NCBI GenBank assembly: GCA_946902875.1
Contig: OX336340.1
Coordinates: 9,343,566 to 9,407,565, forward strand
Length of the DNA stretch: 64,000 bases
Origin: Nematopogon swammerdamellus
Taxonomy: Eukaryota; Arthropoda; Insecta; Lepidoptera; Adelidae
Reading direction: 5' to 3'
Shown: in pieces, positions 62,315-64,000 of the stretch
Layout: the number at the start of each line of letters is the position of its first letter
Numbering within the stretch: the stretch's first letter is position 1
The notes under the pieces: model-generated
Told to the model about the DNA's origin: nothing
The model's input: the letters and a program-made list of their open reading frames with translations, nothing else
Database searches by the model: none
Position numbers and translations under genes: made by a program

Positions 62315-63220
62315 ACATCCTCGGCTCGCACCCACTAGCGGCGATTCATGTCCGTCTTCACCATACTCTGTGTAAGGAAGAGGTTATAACACGGTACGAG
62401 CGGTAGGTACACAAACTACGGAAACACTCATTATTATTGTACGAGCAACTATACTACACGTATTTATTCTTCTCAGAAGGGTGACTGAGTTAGATGAATT
62501 TGAACAAGTTTTCATTTCCTTGAACGTTAAATAGATGGTCACCGTAACAAGAAACACAATGAGGATGAATGAAGCTTACTAATGTAGAACAGACATAGCA
62601 TCTAATTTTTGTATAATACTGACAGGTGTCAAGAGTATAGGGTATGTGTGAATAAATCGTTTGCGCCACCACAAATGAAATAATGTTTTACCAGATGTCA
62701 TCAAAACCTTTTAAACGACGAAGAATACAGTCAACTGAACTGTAATAGCGTTAACATTACTTCTGCCAGCACAAGTGTCCAGTAGACCATAGCAATTAAC
62801 TTTATCCAAGTAGGAAAACAGAAGAAAAAATAATTTTAGAATAGGTATGTTGGGATCACTTTTCAGTATAGCTATTGAAATGCAATGGAGCATAGGCAAA
62901 TGCAAAGTATGTTTTGACATTGGTAGTGCAAGGGACGAGATGAGATGTAAAAACTAGTATATATGAATTGTTTTCCGCCTGCAGAGAGTTTGAGATTGGT
63001 GTCAACATACGGTGGTGGTGTAAAGGTGGATGTTGAATGTTAAAGGTTAATTGACCTTCAACTTTAGCGTTGCAGTTTCAAAGTCTCCGCATTGTTTGCA
63101 GTGGCAAACAAAAAACAGCAAAGCTAGACACTATATAGCGAGACAAATGTGGTTTCTTGTTTTAACAATGGTATACGAGAATAACTTCCATTCCTTCATC
63201 AACTCTGCATCATCAATGCC
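62315..63220. other. GOGAT 3' UTR and downstream sequence
   Basis: 3' UTR up to a possible poly(A) site after 62651, then AT-rich sequence without a recognisable gene on either strand. Confidence 0.4.
62651..62656 (+). promoter_or_regulatory. Possible GOGAT poly(A) signal AATAAA
   Basis: The first AATAAA downstream of the stop, 337 bases after it. A 3' UTR of about 350 bases would be ordinary. There is no direct evidence of use. Confidence 0.45.
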
Positions 63221-63221
63221 A

Positions 63222-63388
63222 GCCTCGGTAGCTCAGTGGTGCGGTCGATCGACTGTTGTTAAGCACACCTGGGCGCGGTCAGTACTTGGATGGTTGACCG
63301 CTCGACCGTTGGAGGCTGACCGTGGTTCGGATTCTACGTAAAACTGTAGGTCCCTTCCCTTCTTACCTTACTAGGTGGTAGGGTTTAT
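63222..63388 (+). mobile_element. SINE family A head, 3'-truncated
   Basis: CTCGGTAGCTCAGTGGTGCG (A box) ... GTGGTTCGGATTCTAC (B-box region) ... ACTAGGTGGTAGGGTTTA, then stops. Followed by a 29-30-bp doublet (AGAAGTATCCCCCTGTAGTT twice, 63398-63450). Confidence 0.85.
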
Positions 63389-63682
63389 CTTGAGAAGTAT
63401 CCCCCTGTAGTTATAACGTAGAAGTATCCCCCTGTAGTTATAATAACGTAAACAATTTAATGAAAATTAGGAGCCAGACTATAGTTAGTTATTGGCCACA
63501 CATTGCGGTGTTCGCTGAGCCACTACATATTGTACTTATATCTCAGTTGCAACATTAATTAATACCAGTATACATAAATGAATATTATATCTCGTAATAT
63601 ACAGCAAAATCACTGGTTTGAATAGATATATTTGACCACAAGTCTTTTAACTAAACAATATGGTCAGTGGACTATTTTTACC

Positions 63683-64000
63683 CGACTGCGCGACGCAAAG
63701 GAGGGTAATGTGTTTATCAGCCTATGTATGTATGTATGTTTGTTCCTTTGTGGCACACTAGAGACCAAACGCGTGGGCCGATTTTGATGATTCTTACGTC
63801 AATCGATTTGTCTTAATCTTGCGAGTGTCACTAAAGACATGACAGTAATCAAAATTCAATATGGCGACAACTAGGTGCCATATTGTGAAAAAGAAAAAAA
63901 ATTAAGTTGACTATCTATGTTAAGTGGGGTATCGTTGAATAGGTATTTGAAAATGATCTCTAGGTTTCTCTTATCATTTTTCATTTCGAATGACCATTTA
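63683..64000. repeat. Interspersed repeat starting CCCGACTGCG, cut by window end
   Basis: CCCGACTGCGCGACGCAAAG, GAGGGTAATG matches the start of the stretch at about 15384. Contains ATGTATGTATGT and TCAATATGGCGACAACTAGG; no gene recognised. Confidence 0.5.

Noticed and set aside
6605..62314. Bacterial gltB/gltD contamination or two separate genes
   Set aside because: All 41 exons join in phase with spliceosomal signals, and the large and small subunit parts are joined by the eukaryotic linker in exon 31.

Overview
This window is animal nuclear DNA, most likely from a moth or butterfly. The grounds are one gene split into dozens of short GT-AG exons, AT-rich introns packed with mobile elements, and interspersed repeats of types I associate with Lepidoptera. 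The species cannot be fixed from the sequence.

The only host gene I can support is on the + strand: NAD(P)H-dependent glutamate synthase (GOGAT). I can place 41 consecutive coding exons from 6605 to the stop codon at 62312-62314. All 41 join in phase into about 1,968 residues. The order is: the rest of a glutamine amidotransferase domain, a central domain, an FMN domain with a CX5CX4C 3Fe-4S motif, a GXGXG-type domain, then the fused small subunit with cysteine-rich 4Fe-4S motifs, FAD and NAD(P)H folds. The enzyme turns glutamine plus 2-oxoglutarate into two glutamates. About 80 N-terminal residues, including the expected catalytic cysteine, are missing and probably lie before position 1. A possible poly(A) signal is at 62651.

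Layout. 1-6600: upstream sequence, probably an intron, with a 130-bp minisatellite, LINE remnants, a SINE and a 364-bp hAT MITE with an 8-bp target duplication. 6775-14070 (intron after exon 1 here): a very large inverted-repeat transposon with ~1.5-kb arms and a central gene, one arm carrying a Tc1-type element. 14071-36144: 28 exons with SINEs, RTE-type LINE ends, TTAA-flanked elements, a 1.76-kb non-autonomous hAT element, a 40-bp minisatellite, a tandemly triplicated copy of exon 12 and a decayed copy of exon 15. 36145-45764: a 9.6-kb intron dominated by a ~5.5-kb satellite of 109-bp units that reverses orientation once. 45765-55726: exons 30-40, with a second locus of the 130-bp minisatellite and tRNA-like SINEs. 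55727-62183: last intron, with strong palindromes, an internally deleted piggyBac element and a purine-rich tract. 62184-64000: last exon and downstream repeats.

The most interesting items are the long-arm transposon with its frameshifted TE-associated protein, the inverted satellite whose every unit carries a YY1/Pho-like AAAATGGCGGC word, and the exon duplications inside GOGAT. No prokaryotic features (operons, CRISPR, IS elements) are present.
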